In this document: piece after piece, positions 52,415 to 61,139 of the stretch
How the letters are laid out: each line of letters opens with the position of its first letter
How positions within the stretch are numbered: position 1 is the first letter of the stretch
Source: Ancylobacter polymorphus
Lineage (GTDB): Bacteria; Pseudomonadota; Alphaproteobacteria; Rhizobiales; Xanthobacteraceae
DNA: 64,000 nt
NCBI RefSeq assembly: GCF_030813495.1
Contig: NZ_JAUSUI010000009.1
Location: forward strand, 124,001 to 188,000
Reading direction: 5' to 3'
Notes under the pieces: model-generated
Told to the model about the DNA's origin: nothing
The model's input: the letters and a program-made list of their open reading frames with translations, nothing else
Databases searched by the model: none
Program-made: the position numbers and the translations under genes

Positions 52415-53173
52415 TCAGTTGCTGAACATGCGGGCATTGCCGGCCTGATAGCCGGTGCCCGGGGTGAGGAAGCGCCGGCGCTGCTCGCGTCCCTGCTCGG
52501 CGGCGGTCGCGCGTTCCGCCTCTACGAGCGCCGCGGCGCGCCCATTGGCGGACATCACTGCGATCAGGTCGGAAAGCTGCTGCGACTGCAAAGCGAGCAA
52601 CTGGTTGCCGGCCTGCGTGGCCTGAAGCGCGCCCGTGGCGCCCTGGCTTTGGCCGACGAGGGTCGCCATCTCGGCCTTGTTGGCGTCGACATTGCCGACG
52701 ACGCCGGCCTGCACCCGCAGCGCGTCCTGCAAGCCCCCGACCGTGGTCTGCCAGCGCGAGAGCGCACCGGCGACGAGATCGGCATCGGAGGCCGAGAGCG
52801 GGATATTGCCGTAGCGCTGCTGGAAAGCCTGGTCGATCTGGCCGACATCGAAAGCGATGCTCTGCGCCTGCCCGAGCAATTGCTGGGTGCGCTGGACTGA
52901 TTGCTGGATCTGCTGGAGCGAGGAATGCGGCAAGCTGGCGAGATTGCGCGCCTGGTTGATCAGCATCTGCGCTTCGTTCTGCAGCGAGGTGATCTGGTTA
53001 TTGATCTGCTCCAGCGCCCGCGCCGCCTGGAGGACGTTCTGCCCATAGTTTGATGGGTCATAGACGATGTCCCACGCACTGACGGGCTGGGTGAGTGGTG
53101 GAACCACGGCAACAGGTGCCAAGACTATTGCGAGGGCAAGCCGTGCCACGCAGGAGACGGGGTAATAGGTCAT
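52415..53173 (-). CDS. trbJ: P-type conjugative transfer protein TrbJ (VirB5-like)
   Basis: Secreted pilus-associated protein of 252 residues. A signal peptide (VARLALAIVLAPVAVVPPL) ends near residue 33 at VSAWDIVYDPSNYGQN, the typical TrbJ mature start. The rest is mostly alpha-helical with Gln-rich coiled-coil stretches (LEQINNQITSLQNEAQMLINQ in outline), as in VirB5. The ATG at 53173 overlaps the trbE stop (ATGA), which decides the start over an in-frame ATG five codons earlier. Confidence 0.94.
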   Translation of the reverse strand: MTYYPVSCVARLALAIVLAPVAVVPPLTQPVSAWDIVYDPSNYGQNVLQAARALEQINNQITSLQNEAQMLINQARNLASLPHSSLQQIQQSVQRTQQLLGQAQSIAFDVGQIDQAFQQRYGNIPLSASDADLVAGALSRWQTTVGGLQDALRVQAGVVGNVDANKAEMATLVGQSQGATGALQATQAGNQLLALQSQQLSDLIAVMSANGRAAALVEAERATAAEQGREQRRRFLTPGTGYQAGNARMFSN

Positions 53174-55623
53174 GGACGGGCCTCCCATTCGTCGTCGGGC
53201 ATCAAATTGGTAAGGTTGGGGACGAGATCAGCGGCCCAATCGAGGTCGCGATGGCGCAACCAGGCCTCAAGAAAGCCGTTCCGGCCATGCTCGGCGAAGA
53301 TCTTGTCGATGGCCTGCTGGTCCGTCTTGGAGGACGCGGCGCACAGCGCCAACGCCACGTCGGACAGGCCAAGCTCGAATAGCCGGTTTCCGCGACGCGA
53401 CTGGCAGTAATAGTCGCGCTTCGGGGTCGCCCGCGCGAGGATCTCGATCTGGCGATCGTTCAGGCCGAAGCGGCGATAGATGGCGGTGATCTGCGGCTCA
53501 ATGGCCCGCTCATTGGGAAGCAGAAGACGTGTCGGGCAGCTCTCGATGATCGCCGGGGCAATGGCGCTGCCATCAATGTCGGAGAGCGACTGCGTGGCGA
53601 AGATGACGGAGGCGTTCTTCTTGCGCAGGGTCTTCAGCCATTCCCGCAACTGGCCCGCGAAGCCCTCATCGTCCAGCGCCAGCCAGCCTTCATCGATGAT
53701 GATGAGGGTCGGTGATCCGTCGAGCCGGTCCTCGATCCGATGGAACAGATAGGCCAGAACCGCCGGCGCGGCCTCCGCGCCAATCAGCCCTTCGGTCTCG
53801 AAGGCCTGGACGGTGGCCGATCCCAGATGCTCGCTCTCGGCGTCGAGCAGCCGGCCCCAAGCGCCGCCCAGGCAATAGGGACGCAGCGCCTGCTTGAGGT
53901 CGTTGGACTGCAGGAGAACGCACAGCCCCGTAAGCGTGCGTTCCTCCACCGGAGCCGAGGCGAGCGACGTCAATGCCGTCCAGATATGTTCCTTCACCTG
54001 CGGCGTGATGGAAACACCTTCGCGGGTGAGGATGGCATTGAGCCAGTCTGCGGCCCAGGCGCGTTCCGTGGCCTCATCGATGCGCGCAAGCGGCTGAAGC
54101 GAAACACTCTCCGCACTTCCCTCGCTAAGGCCGCCACCGAGATCATGCCAGTCACCGCCCATGGCGAGCGCCGCAGCGCGGATCGAGCCGCCGAAATCGA
54201 AGGCGAAGACCTGCGCACCGTCGTAGCGCCGAAATTGCAGCGCGATAAGCGCCAGCAGGACCGACTTGCCCGCCCCAGTCGGGCCGACGACGAGAGTGTG
54301 GCCGACATCGCCCACATGCAGGCAGAACCGGAACGGGGTCGAACCCTCCGTTTTGCCGAACAACAGTGGCGGTGCATCAAAATGCGCGTCGCGGCACTCG
54401 CCGGCCCACACCGCCGAGAGCGGGATCATGTGGGCGAGGTTCAGCGTCGAGATCGGCGGCTGGCGGACGTTTGCGTAGACATGGCCGGGCAAGCTGCCGA
54501 GCCAGGCGTCCACGGCATTGATGGTCTCGGTCATCACCGTGAAATCGCGGCCCTGGATCACCTTCTCGACCCGTCGCAGCTTCTCGTCGGCGATGCGCGG
54601 ATCGGCATCCCACACCGTCACCGTCGCGGTGACATAGGCGATGCCGGCATGATCTGCGCCGAGCTCCTGGAGCGCGAGATCGGCATCTTCAGCCTTGTTG
54701 GCGGCATCGGAATCCACGAGGACGGATTGCTCGTTGGTCATCACTTCCTTGAGGATCGCGGCGATGGATTTGCGCTTGGCGAACCACTGGCGGCGGATCC
54801 TGGTGAGCAGCCGGACCGCATCCATCTTGTCGAGCAGGATCGCCCGGGTCGACCAGCGATAGGGAAAGGCCAGCCGGTTCAGCTCATCGAGCAGACCCGG
54901 CGTCGTCACCGTGGGAAAGCCGGTGATGGTCAGCACCCGCAGATGCTGGTCGCCAAGGCGCGGCTCCAGCCCGCCAGTGAGCGGCTGATCGGCGAGCAGG
55001 GCGTCGAGATAGATTGGTGTCTCTGGAACGCGGACCCGGTGCCGGTGCGTCGAGGCGCAGCTGTGCAGATAGGTCAGCGTCTCGCCGTCATCCAACCAGC
55101 GGCATTCCGGCATGAAGGTGTCGATGAGGTTGAGGAGCCGATCGGTTCTGTCGGCAAAGCCGCGCAACGTCTCATGGGGATCAAGACCCGCCTGATCGCG
55201 GCCCTCATAGAGCCAGCCTTCGGTGCGCGCCGCGTCCTCGGCCGGCGGCAGATAGGTAAAGGTCAGAAAATAGCTCGACTCGAAATGGCCGCCCGCCTGC
55301 TCGAAATCGGCCCGCCGCTCGGCGTCCACCAGAGCGGAGGCGGCATCGGGGAAGGCGCTCGCCGGATAGGCCGCGGCAGCATGGCGCTGCGCCTCCACGA
55401 AGATCGCCCATCCCGAGCCGAGGCGACGAAAGGCATTATTGAGGCGCCCGGCAACCGCGACGAGCTCGGCGGGCACAGCACTGTCCAGGTCTGGCCCGCG
55501 AAAACGCGCCGTACGGTGGAACGAGCCGTCCTTGTTCAGCACGATGCCGGGTGCGACCAGCGCCGCCCAGGGCAGGAAATCGGCGAGGCGGCGGTTACGG
55601 CTACGATACTCGGCGAGGTTCAT
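53170..55623 (-). CDS. trbE: Conjugal transfer ATPase TrbE (VirB4-like)
   Basis: Largest ATPase of the mating channel, 817 residues, powering pilus assembly and substrate passage at the inner membrane. The N-terminal CagE/TrbE/VirB domain covers about residues 170-400. Walker A is VVGPTGAGKSVLLALI (about 443-456) and Walker B is LIIIDEGWLALDDEG. RKKNASVIFATQSLSDI and LFELGLSDVALALCA are standard late motifs. The ATG at 55623 (MNLAEYRSRNRRLADFLPW) is the family start; the earlier frame start at 55731 would run through trbD. Confidence 0.96.
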   Translation of the reverse strand: MNLAEYRSRNRRLADFLPWAALVAPGIVLNKDGSFHRTARFRGPDLDSAVPAELVAVAGRLNNAFRRLGSGWAIFVEAQRHAAAAYPASAFPDAASALVDAERRADFEQAGGHFESSYFLTFTYLPPAEDAARTEGWLYEGRDQAGLDPHETLRGFADRTDRLLNLIDTFMPECRWLDDGETLTYLHSCASTHRHRVRVPETPIYLDALLADQPLTGGLEPRLGDQHLRVLTITGFPTVTTPGLLDELNRLAFPYRWSTRAILLDKMDAVRLLTRIRRQWFAKRKSIAAILKEVMTNEQSVLVDSDAANKAEDADLALQELGADHAGIAYVTATVTVWDADPRIADEKLRRVEKVIQGRDFTVMTETINAVDAWLGSLPGHVYANVRQPPISTLNLAHMIPLSAVWAGECRDAHFDAPPLLFGKTEGSTPFRFCLHVGDVGHTLVVGPTGAGKSVLLALIALQFRRYDGAQVFAFDFGGSIRAAALAMGGDWHDLGGGLSEGSAESVSLQPLARIDEATERAWAADWLNAILTREGVSITPQVKEHIWTALTSLASAPVEERTLTGLCVLLQSNDLKQALRPYCLGGAWGRLLDAESEHLGSATVQAFETEGLIGAEAAPAVLAYLFHRIEDRLDGSPTLIIIDEGWLALDDEGFAGQLREWLKTLRKKNASVIFATQSLSDIDGSAIAPAIIESCPTRLLLPNERAIEPQITAIYRRFGLNDRQIEILARATPKRDYYCQSRRGNRLFELGLSDVALALCAASSKTDQQAIDKIFAEHGRNGFLEAWLRHRDLDWAADLVPNLTNLMPDDEWEARP

Positions 55624-55639
55624 CATCTCGGCACCCCGC

Positions 55640-55909
55640 TCAGACGGAGAGATGCGCCGGGATGCGCAGATGCCGGCGCACCACCTCGACGAAAAGCGGA
55701 TCGCGCTTCGCCGCCCACACCGCCGCGACATGGCCGATCATCCCGATGGCGAGGCCGACCAGCCACAGGCGCAGGCCGAGACCCAAGGCCCCGGCAAGCG
55801 TGCCATTGACGATGGCGATGGCGCGCGGCGCGCCACCGAGCAGGATCGGCTCGGTCAGCGCCCGGTGGACCGGCACGCTGAAGCCGGGAACCTCAACGGT
55901 CTCGGCCAT
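55640..55909 (-). CDS. trbD: Conjugal transfer protein TrbD (VirB3-like)
   Basis: Inner-membrane protein of 89 residues that works with TrbE and the pilin. VPVHRALTEPILLGGAPR at the start is diagnostic of TrbD/VirB3. A hydrophobic hairpin (IVNGTLAGALGLGLRLWL, then VGLAIGMIGHVAAVW) and the ending DPLFVEVVRRHLRIPAHL follow. The ATG at 55909 overlaps the trbC stop (TGATG). A longer open frame upstream runs antiphase through trbC and is not real. Confidence 0.93.
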   Translation of the reverse strand: MAETVEVPGFSVPVHRALTEPILLGGAPRAIAIVNGTLAGALGLGLRLWLVGLAIGMIGHVAAVWAAKRDPLFVEVVRRHLRIPAHLSV

Positions 55910-56241
55910 CAGACCAGCGCTCCGCCGCCGAAGGAGAAGAACGACAGGAAGAAGCTCGAGGCGGCGAAGGCGATCGATAGGCCGAACACGATCTGGATCA
56001 GCCGGCGGAAGCCACCCGATGTGTCGCCGAAGGCCAGCGCCAGCCCGGTCGAGATGATGACGATGACGGCGATGATCTTGGCGACGGGGCCTTCGATCGA
56101 TTGGAGGATGGATTGGAGCGGCGCCTCCCACGGCATGGAGGAGCCAGAGGCATGAGCGCTGGCCGTGGCCATCAGGCTGATGCAGATGGCAGACACAGCC
56201 AGTCGGGCCGCGCTGCCGGCGCGATGGAGCGATCGGATCAT
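55909..56241 (-). CDS. trbC: Conjugal transfer pilin TrbC (VirB2-like)
   Basis: Prepilin of 110 residues. The long signal peptide ends ...SLMATASAHA. The mature part has two hydrophobic helices (AKIIAVIVIISTGLALAFG and LIQIVFGLSIAFAASSFFLSF) separated by DTSGGFRRL, the shape of TrbC/VirB2 pilins. It is probably processed, and may be cyclised as in RP4, but no TraF-type peptidase gene is in view. It overlaps trbB by four bases and trbD by one. Confidence 0.93.
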   Translation of the reverse strand: MIRSLHRAGSAARLAVSAICISLMATASAHASGSSMPWEAPLQSILQSIEGPVAKIIAVIVIISTGLALAFGDTSGGFRRLIQIVFGLSIAFAASSFFLSFFSFGGGALV

Positions 56242-57209
56242 GAGGGATCTCCAGTGAAAGCAGGGGTGACGCGGTAGTCGCCATCGGGGCTAAGGCCCTC
56301 GACACGCGCGAGTTCGGTGAGCCGGCGTGCGGAGCCGCGGCCGGAGAGCACGGCCACGAGATTGATGGTCTCGGCGATCAGCGCGCGTGGGACGGTGACG
56401 ACGGCTTCCTGGATGAGTTGCTCCATCCGGCGTAGCGCGCCGAGCGCGCTGCCGGCATGGATGGTGCCGATGCCGCCGGGATGGCCGGTGCCCCAAGCCT
56501 TCAGGAGGTCCAGCGCCTCCGCGCCGCGCACCTCGCCGATGGGGATGCGGTCTGGACGCAGGCGCAACGCTGACCGAACAAGCTCGGACAGCGAGGCGAT
56601 GCCATCCTTGGTACGAAGGGACACGAGGTTCGGGGCCGCGCATTGCAGCTCGCGCGTATCCTCGATGAGAACAACGCGATCGGAGGTCTTCGCGACCTCC
56701 GCGAGCAGCGCATTGGTCAGCGTGGTCTTGCCTGTCGAGGTGCCGCCGGCCACCAGGATGTTGGCGCGAGAAGCGACACCCTGGCGCAAAGCGCCGGCCT
56801 GTGCGGCGGACATGATCCGGGCGCGGACATAGTCCTCGAGCATGAAGACCGCGACGGCGGGCTTGCGGATCGCGAATGTCGGGGCCGCCACGACCGGCGG
56901 CAGCAGGCCCTCGAAACGTTCTCCCGTCTCGGGAAGCTCAGCTGAAACACGCGGAGCTCCCGCATGGACCTCGGCACCGACATGGTGCGCGACGAGCCGC
57001 ACGATGCGCTCGCCGTCAGCGGGCGAGAGCCGCTCACCCGTGTTGGATAGTCCCTCCGAGAGCCGGTCGATCCAGAGCCGCCCGTCCGGGTTCAGCATCA
57101 CCTCGACGACGGTCGGGTCTTCCAGATGCCGGGCGATCGCCGGACCCAGCGCCGTGCGCAGCATCCGTGCGCCGCGGGCAAAACCATGATGATGTTGTGC
57201 TGCCGCCAT
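56238..57209 (-). CDS. trbB: P-type conjugative transfer ATPase TrbB (VirB11-like)
   Basis: Hexameric traffic ATPase of 323 residues. An N-terminal domain ([22 protein letters not shown]) precedes the RecA-like domain with Walker [19 protein letters not shown] (about 150-165). The Asp box [12 protein letters not shown] and the His box [25 protein letters not shown] follow. It is the first gene of the operon trbB-C-D-E-J-K-L-F-G-I. No traG or copG-type gene precedes it, which is unusual for this operon type. Confidence 0.95.
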   Translation of the reverse strand: MAAAQHHHGFARGARMLRTALGPAIARHLEDPTVVEVMLNPDGRLWIDRLSEGLSNTGERLSPADGERIVRLVAHHVGAEVHAGAPRVSAELPETGERFEGLLPPVVAAPTFAIRKPAVAVFMLEDYVRARIMSAAQAGALRQGVASRANILVAGGTSTGKTTLTNALLAEVAKTSDRVVLIEDTRELQCAAPNLVSLRTKDGIASLSELVRSALRLRPDRIPIGEVRGAEALDLLKAWGTGHPGGIGTIHAGSALGALRRMEQLIQEAVVTVPRALIAETINLVAVLSGRGSARRLTELARVEGLSPDGDYRVTPAFTGDPS

Positions 57210-57261
57210 GCGAACCCCGAGAATGCCGGGGTCCTGACGATCTCATCCCGGGTGGGGATGA

Positions 57262-57291
57262 TTAAAAGAGCCCGATATTAGGCCGGTTCAA
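57262..57291 (-). promoter_or_regulatory. Putative promoter of the trb operon
   Basis: On the minus strand TTGAAC (57291 to 57286) and TTTTAA (57267 to 57262) are 18 bases apart, about 50 bases before trbB. A CCCCGAGAATGCCGGGG hairpin lies between it and the start codon. Confidence 0.4.
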
Positions 57292-57385
57292 CAGGATTCC
57301 ATCCGCGTCGTAGCGTGGCGTGCAATGACAGGCGAACGGCGGAACTGCTGTGCAGTGATCGGAAGCGGCATAGGGAGCCTCCGCT

Positions 57386-58285
57386 TCACGGCTTGAAACA
57401 ATGCTCTCTATGCCAGCGCAGGAAATGGGGATGGGGGCGCTCGATCAACCTGCGTGGCGCGATGGCGCGGCCGTCTTTATTGATGAAAGCGCGCACACCA
57501 TCGGGATCGTTACTCTGCCGGGAAATGAGAATGTCCAGATCATCCGAGAGGCTGATCAGCCCGCGATCGAACATCCAGTGGGCCGTACCCGACAGCGCCA
57601 GCCCGTTGCTGACGATGTCGGGGCCATTCGCTTCCACCGGGCGGATATGCGCAGCCGCCACCTCGGCGCGCCCGCCTCCATTGATCAGCTTGAGCCCGCT
57701 GATGGCGCAGCGCTCGTCATAGGCGCGCAGCACAACGCGCCGGAAGATGCGGTCGCGGACGATGCGAGAGGACAGAGTGTCGACGCGCTCGCGGGGCTGC
57801 TCGAACAGGAATGGCGCCTGTTCTTCTTCAAAGCCTGAGAGAGACGCACCCTCGTCGACGCGGGGCAGCAGCGGCTCGCTATCATTCAGCCCGAGAGTGA
57901 CGATCCGGTTGAAATCGTCCGGCGAGAGTGGACGCACGGCGGCTTGCGCACGCCCCGAAATGCGCCCGTCCGCGTTCAGCACACCGCGCTCGATCACGCC
58001 ATCCGCATCGGTGAACGGCACCGGGCTGGCAAAATCGAGATAGCTGCCCGGTTCGATGAGAGCGAGATACATGCCCGGAGCGGTGGGATCAGGAACGACG
58101 CGCTCGACCCTTGCGATCGCGAAATAGCCGCGGGTCTCCGCCACTTTCCGGGGTTCGTAATAAACGATCCAGTCGCCGACGCAGGCCTCGACGCGTCCCA
58201 GATATGGGCGCGGGAACTGATACCGCTCAGCCGGGCTGTCGTCATAAATCGAGTCCGAGCGGTGAATGAAGACGCCGAATCCCAT
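57386..58285 (-). CDS. HNH endonuclease with an N-terminal reader-like domain
   Basis: Protein of 299 residues. The C-terminal half (about 180-275) is an HNH domain of the HNH_2 type: VVLRAYDERCAISGLKL, then EVAAAHIRPVEANGPD, NGLALSGTAHWMFDRGLISL. These supply His, Asn and His. The N-terminal 110 residues (GDWIVYYEPRKVAETRGYFAIARVERV) resemble PUA/EVE-like domains that in other nucleases read modified bases; that part is inference. If right, this could restrict modified foreign DNA. The ATG at 58285 (MGFGVFIHRSDS) fits better than 58351. It is divergent from the Fic gene. Confidence 0.8.
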   Translation of the reverse strand: MGFGVFIHRSDSIYDDSPAERYQFPRPYLGRVEACVGDWIVYYEPRKVAETRGYFAIARVERVVPDPTAPGMYLALIEPGSYLDFASPVPFTDADGVIERGVLNADGRISGRAQAAVRPLSPDDFNRIVTLGLNDSEPLLPRVDEGASLSGFEEEQAPFLFEQPRERVDTLSSRIVRDRIFRRVVLRAYDERCAISGLKLINGGGRAEVAAAHIRPVEANGPDIVSNGLALSGTAHWMFDRGLISLSDDLDILISRQSNDPDGVRAFINKDGRAIAPRRLIERPHPHFLRWHREHCFKP

Positions 58286-58420
58286 GTGCCATCCCTGATC
58301 CCCATTCGATCGTATCGCAGATTGGAAAGCGTTCGGCAGCAGGTGGACCATTCACTCCTTGTCGCGCGCGGCGCGCGATCGACCCGGCATCACGCTCTCA
58401 GTTCTCCTTCGCACTGCCGT

Positions 58421-58492
58421 GAGCGATAGGACGGCTATCTATCAATCACGTATGCGCTATTATGTGAGGTATAGCGGGAGGCCCTATCGCTC
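58421..58492. repeat. 10-bp inverted repeat bracketing the Fic gene leader
   Basis: GAGCGATAGG (58421-58430) and CCTATCGCTC (58483-58492) are perfect inverse copies 52 bases apart. The right arm ends exactly at the ATG of the Fic gene, next to its ribosome site GGGAGG (58476-58481). It could be an operator pair or an RNA stem affecting translation. Confidence 0.6.
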
Positions 58493-59614
58493 ATGGTGTG
58501 GAACTGGACGCAGCCCGGCTGGCCGCATTTTGCCTATGATCCGGTTGCCCTCGAACCGCTGGAGCGGCGGTTTCTCCTGCTCACCGGCGAGGTGATCGGT
58601 GCGGTTCGGCATGTCAGCGAGGGCGAGCGGGACCTGCTGCGGATCGAACTCCTCAGCGACGAGGCCGTCAAGACCAGCGCGATCGAAGGGGAGACGCTGG
58701 ATCGCCTCAGCGTGCAATCCTCCCTGCGCCGTCAGCTCGGCCTCGACACTGACAATCGCAACGTGAAGCCGAAGGAGCGGGGCATCGCGGAGATGATGGT
58801 CGATCTCTATCGGAACTGGGCCGATCCCCTCGACGCGGACACGCTGTTCCGCTGGCACCGCATGCTGATGGCGGACAGCCGGCATCTGGAGATGATCGGC
58901 GGCTACCGTCGCCATGAAGAGGCAATGCAGATCGTGTCCGGCCGCCAGGATCGGCCGACCGTGCATTTCGAGGCGCCGCCATCCTCTCGGGTTCCGGAAG
59001 AGATGGCCGCCTATCTCACCTGGTTCAATGGCTCGGCCCCGGACGGTGGAACGCCCTTGCCAGCACTCACCCGGGCCGGGATCGGACATCTCTATTTCGA
59101 GAGCATCCATCCCTTCGAGGACGGCAACGGCCGTGTAGGCCGAACACTCGCGGAAAAGTCCCTGGCCCAGAACATCGGCCAGCCGACGCTGATCGCGCTC
59201 GCCCATACCATCGAGCAGCATCGCAAGGCCTATTACGATCAGCTCGAGGTGCATCAGCGGACGCTCGATGTCACGGGGTGGCTGGTCTATTTTGCGGAAA
59301 CGATCATCGCGGCCCAGCAGACGACGCTCGGCCGCGTCGCCTTCCACATCGCCAAGGCGCATTTTTATGATCGCTTCCGCGACATGATGAACGAACGGCA
59401 GGAGAAGGTGATCGCCCGCCTGTTCCGCGAGGGCCCTGGTGGCTTCACGGGCGGCCTGAGCGCGGAGAACTACCTCGCGATCACCGGCACCTCACGCCCC
59501 ACCGCCACACGCGACCTGCACGACTTGGTCGAGAAAGGTGCGCTAACGCGCACTGGTGAGCGCCGCTACACCCGGTACCACCTGAACCTGCAGGGACATG
59601 CTGTAAAGTCGTGA
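58493..59614 (+). CDS. Fic family protein with N-terminal autoinhibitory motif
   Basis: AMP-transferase-type protein of 373 residues. The Fic core motif is HPFEDGNGRVGR (206-217), with the catalytic His206 and phosphate-binding residues intact. Upstream TSAIEGE (61-67) matches the class II inhibitory motif (S/T)xxxE(G/N), so the protein can probably silence itself. The N-terminus matches DUF4172, and the C-terminal 80 residues look like a winged helix (AITGTSRPTATRDLHDLVEKGAL), suggesting DNA binding. Fic proteins modify host or own proteins; the target here is unknown. Confidence 0.9.
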   Translation: MVWNWTQPGWPHFAYDPVALEPLERRFLLLTGEVIGAVRHVSEGERDLLRIELLSDEAVKTSAIEGETLDRLSVQSSLRRQLGLDTDNRNVKPKERGIAEMMVDLYRNWADPLDADTLFRWHRMLMADSRHLEMIGGYRRHEEAMQIVSGRQDRPTVHFEAPPSSRVPEEMAAYLTWFNGSAPDGGTPLPALTRAGIGHLYFESIHPFEDGNGRVGRTLAEKSLAQNIGQPTLIALAHTIEQHRKAYYDQLEVHQRTLDVTGWLVYFAETIIAAQQTTLGRVAFHIAKAHFYDRFRDMMNERQEKVIARLFREGPGGFTGGLSAENYLAITGTSRPTATRDLHDLVEKGALTRTGERRYTRYHLNLQGHAVKS

Positions 59615-60025
59615 GCTTGCGGAACGCGGGGAAGCTGTTCGGGGCCCTCGGCGAGGCATCCTCAAATCTGCAGGATGCGCCAGAAGCCGACGTTAGCTGC
59701 GGGGACGATGAATGGCCGATTTGGGGCCGTCAGGAGACTGTCCGCTATCTTGGCGCGGGGGGCCGAAGCGGACGTCGGTCCGACGCAAGAAATTTGTGGG
59801 GCCTGCGGACCGCTTCGCAGAGCATTATGCAACCCTTCAGGAAATCTCATGAAGCACACGAGGCCATGGACGAGGCAACCAATTGGCTTAGTCTACTACA
59901 CCGGCGCGGTCCGCCGGAGCTGACCGCTCGCCCAAGGTGTTCCCGATAAGCGGCTTCCAGCTTAAGCGCTTGTCCATTAGGAAAACCGACGACGCGTGAC
60001 CCAGTCACGGGGAGGCTCAGAGCAA
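59615..60025. other. Gene-free stretch between the Fic gene and the CBASS locus
   Basis: About 411 bases. Several open frames cross it, including one of 112 codons from 59611, but none has a recognisable domain or a good ribosome site. The texture (59680-59860) looks like decayed intergenic or pseudogenised sequence. The ribosome site of the patatin gene (GGGGAGG, 60009-60015) closes it. No promoter stands out. Confidence 0.5.
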
Positions 60026-60979
60026 ATGACAAGGAAAGATTTTGTGTCGATTGATGGTCCGGCCCCATTTCGAATTCTGAGCCTCGACGGTGGCGGCGCC
60101 AAGGGATTTTACTCGCTCGGTGTCCTGCGAGAAATCGAGGGCCATGCCGGCAAGCGGCTGTGCGAAGTGTTCGACCTGATCTTCGGCACAAGCACGGGGG
60201 CAATCATCGCGTCGCTGCTCGCCCTCGGGCACTCAGTCGACGAAATTCACGCGTTGTACGCAGAGCACGTCGTGCGCGTCATGAAGCGCAAGTCATCGCG
60301 CGAGAAGACCGCTGCGCTCTCGGACCTCGCTCGCGAGGTCTACCGCGACACCCAGTTCGATGCTGTCAAAACCGGCATCGGCATCGTCGCCACGAAGTGG
60401 GAGATTGAGCGCCCCATGATCTTTAAGGCGAGCGTCGCCCAAGCACATGGGCGCAAGGGCACGTTTGTTCCCGGCTTCGGCGTGCCGGTGGGCGACGCGG
60501 TTGTCGCCTCATGCTCGGCCTACCCCTTCTTCGAACGAAAGTTGGTGACCACCGCCCAGGGCGACCGCATAGAACTGGTCGACGGGGGCTATTGCGCCAA
60601 CAATCCCACGCTCTACGCGATCGCAGACGCTTTGAGCGCGATGGAGCAGCCCGCCGCCGCGCTACGCGTCGTCAGCGTCGGAGTTGGTGTCTACCCGCAA
60701 CCCAGGCCAACCTTATTCAGCACAATGTGGTTCGCGCGATATCTGAAAAGTGTGCAGCTCCTCCAAAAGACACTTGAAATCAACACCCAGTCGATGGATC
60801 AGCTTCGGCACATTCTATACAAGCACGTTCCAACCGTCCGCATCAGCGACACTTTCGAGCGGCCCGAGATGGCTACCGATTTGTTCGAGCACGATCTCGA
60901 CAAACTGAATCTATTGCGCCAGCGCGGAGTAGAGTCATTCGCTAAACGGGAACTGGAGCTTGCGGCGTTGCTTGCGTAG
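60026..60979 (+). CDS. capV: CBASS effector phospholipase, patatin family (CapV-like)
   Basis: Patatin-like lipase of 317 residues. The oxyanion motif LDGGGAKGFYSLGVL is at 20-34, the nucleophile elbow GTSTG at 54-58 (Ser56), and the catalytic aspartate in VDGGYCANNP at 186. Together with the CD-NTase and Cap2 genes downstream this fits CapV, which is switched on by 3',3'-cGAMP and degrades the inner membrane to abort phage infection. ATG at 60026 follows GGGGAGG. A 160-base gap separates it from the CD-NTase gene. Ligand specificity is inferred from the gene order. Confidence 0.9.
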   Translation: MTRKDFVSIDGPAPFRILSLDGGGAKGFYSLGVLREIEGHAGKRLCEVFDLIFGTSTGAIIASLLALGHSVDEIHALYAEHVVRVMKRKSSREKTAALSDLAREVYRDTQFDAVKTGIGIVATKWEIERPMIFKASVAQAHGRKGTFVPGFGVPVGDAVVASCSAYPFFERKLVTTAQGDRIELVDGGYCANNPTLYAIADALSAMEQPAAALRVVSVGVGVYPQPRPTLFSTMWFARYLKSVQLLQKTLEINTQSMDQLRHILYKHVPTVRISDTFERPEMATDLFEHDLDKLNLLRQRGVESFAKRELELAALLA

Positions 60980-61139
60980 ACGGGCCGAGCTTTTGCTGGC
61001 CCAGCTGCTTTGCAAGGGCTCGTCACGCCTCCTGTTCATGCTTTGTGCTTGAACCCGGCACGCTACGTCGGTAGTCTGATAGACTGAACAAGTTGCAGAT
61101 TGGGTCCGTCCAACGGCTTCGATTCGCCAGAGGAAGACT

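Noticed and set aside
53740-55809. A 689-codon open frame on the plus strand opposite trbE
   Set aside because: Antisense shadow of a well-supported VirB4-type ATPase; composition is not protein-like.
59611-59949. A 112-codon plus-strand frame starting inside the end of the Fic gene
   Set aside because: No domain and no plausible start; treated as decayed or intergenic sequence.
60982-61002. Hairpin after capV as a Rho-independent terminator
   Set aside because: The stem has a bulge and there is no T-run after it, so I mention it only as a possible regulatory structure.
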